Shown in pieces: positions 63,642 through 64,000 of a stretch of DNA of 64,000 nt. This stretch comes from DATJPD01 sp035506575 (lineage in GTDB: Bacteria > Pseudomonadota > Alphaproteobacteria > CACIAM-22H2). Positions within the stretch are counted from its first letter, which is position 1, and every line of letters begins with the position of its first letter. The notes under the pieces were generated by a model. It searched no databases. It had not been told where the DNA came from and was given only the letters and a program-made list of their open reading frames with translations. Location: positions 1 through 64,000 of the forward strand of contig DATJPD010000069.1 in assembly GCA_035506575.1 (NCBI GenBank), read 5' to 3'. The position numbers were made by a program, and so were the translations under genes.

Positions 63642-64000
63642 TCTTCAATTTCGTCCTCGCCAACCATCACGAGACGTCCCTCAACTCGCTGGGCGACCTT
63701 CTCGAGCCGATCTACCAGGGGCTCGAGGCGAATGGCCACCACGTCATCCGCTTCGGCATCGATTTCCACGAAGCGCCCGCGATCAACGTCATGGTCGAAT
63801 TCTTCAAGGACGACGTCGTCGTCGAGGATCTGCTGCGGTTCAAGCGCGAGCTTGGCGACCGCTTCGTGTTCGGCCTGCTGGGGACCGAGGATCCCGAAGA
63901 CGACCTGGTCATGGCGCATTATCCCAGGCGCAGGCCCAACCTGCGGCGCCTCGCCGGCGTGGCGGACTTCGTGTGGACCTTGCTTCCGGTGGCACCCTAT
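63638..64000 (+). CDS. Glycosyltransferase-like protein 3 of tandem set (3' cut by window end)
   Basis: The first 121 residues of a third paralogue: MIFNFVLANHHETSLNSLGDLLEPIYQGL, GHHVIRFGIDFHEAPAINVMVEFFK, FVFGLLGTEDPEDDLV and DFVWTLLPVAPY align with the two preceding proteins. It is more divergent in its first helix than they are. The gene runs off the window. The overlap with gene 2 shows one operon. Confidence 0.65.
   Translation, partial: MIFNFVLANHHETSLNSLGDLLEPIYQGLEANGHHVIRFGIDFHEAPAINVMVEFFKDDVVVEDLLRFKRELGDRFVFGLLGTEDPEDDLVMAHYPRRRPNLRRLAGVADFVWTLLPVAPY

Overview
The window reads as chromosomal DNA of a high-GC alphaproteobacterium. The strongest taxonomic pointers are the aroQ-accB-accC operon, the NDUFA12 / MlaD / DUF2155 / Aat neighbourhood, a B12-dependent ribonucleotide reductase (NrdJ), an HxlR-MATE pair, and the many lone periplasmic binding proteins (TctC/Bug, Leu/Ile/Val type, PF04392 type) common in soil Hyphomicrobiales- or Reyranella-like lineages. 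I cannot name the genus. No rRNA, tRNA, insertion sequence, prophage or CRISPR array was recognised.

Layout. 0-5.4 kb: oxidoreductases, a Met/Lys/Asp pentapeptide-repeat protein, a DUF1223 protein, 3-hydroxybutyrate dehydrogenase, a patatin-like lipase, a SemiSWEET and a DUF2383 protein. 5.4-9.5 kb: a transglutaminase-like protein and an envelope/stress cluster (helical membrane protein, holin-like, DUF3618, YihY). 9.5-16.7 kb: VOC enzyme, RMD1/DUF155 protein, HD hydrolase, Asp/Asn beta-hydroxylase-like protein, DHA2 drug exporter, FAD monooxygenase. 16.7-18.0 kb: a three-gene nitrile hydratase / thiocyanate hydrolase-type enzyme with a split beta subunit. 18.1-25.7 kb: IF-1 overlapping an RMF-like gene, GreB with a BASS-type transporter, Rieske oxygenase, a degenerate SNase-fold protein, a MetE-C-like methyltransferase. 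25.8-32.7 kb: transporter components, single-domain regulators, and a Leu/Ile/Val-type binding protein divergent from a CRP-like regulator.

The most unusual region is 32.7-36.0 kb on the minus strand. A 117-residue protein whose only four cysteines form a C-terminal CxCxCxC run is followed, with overlapping start and stop codons, by a DUF692 multinuclear iron oxygenase (MNIO), a DUF2063/MbnC-like partner and a family 4 glycosyltransferase. I read it as a candidate RiPP-type modification locus with glycosylation. Next to it, 36.0-44.2 kb holds a metallopeptidase-like gene, a sensor kinase / receiver / binding protein / receiver-cyclase operon, a papain-like peptidase and unknown proteins. Three intergenic regions here carry perfect TGTGA-N6-TCACA dyads. 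The nearby CRP-like regulator keeps the DNA-contacting Arg-Glu-Arg of E. coli CRP, and the cyclase could supply its ligand, so a local CRP-type regulon is plausible.

44-64 kb: a DUF6134-type protein, an AAA ATPase, NrdJ with two NrdR-box-like sites upstream, a three-PAS histidine kinase, NDUFA12, MlaD, DUF2155, Aat, thiolase divergent from HxlR-MATE, aroQ-accB-accC, and finally three tandem paralogous glycosyltransferase-like genes, the third cut by the window edge. All calls are from reading the sequence; no database search was run.
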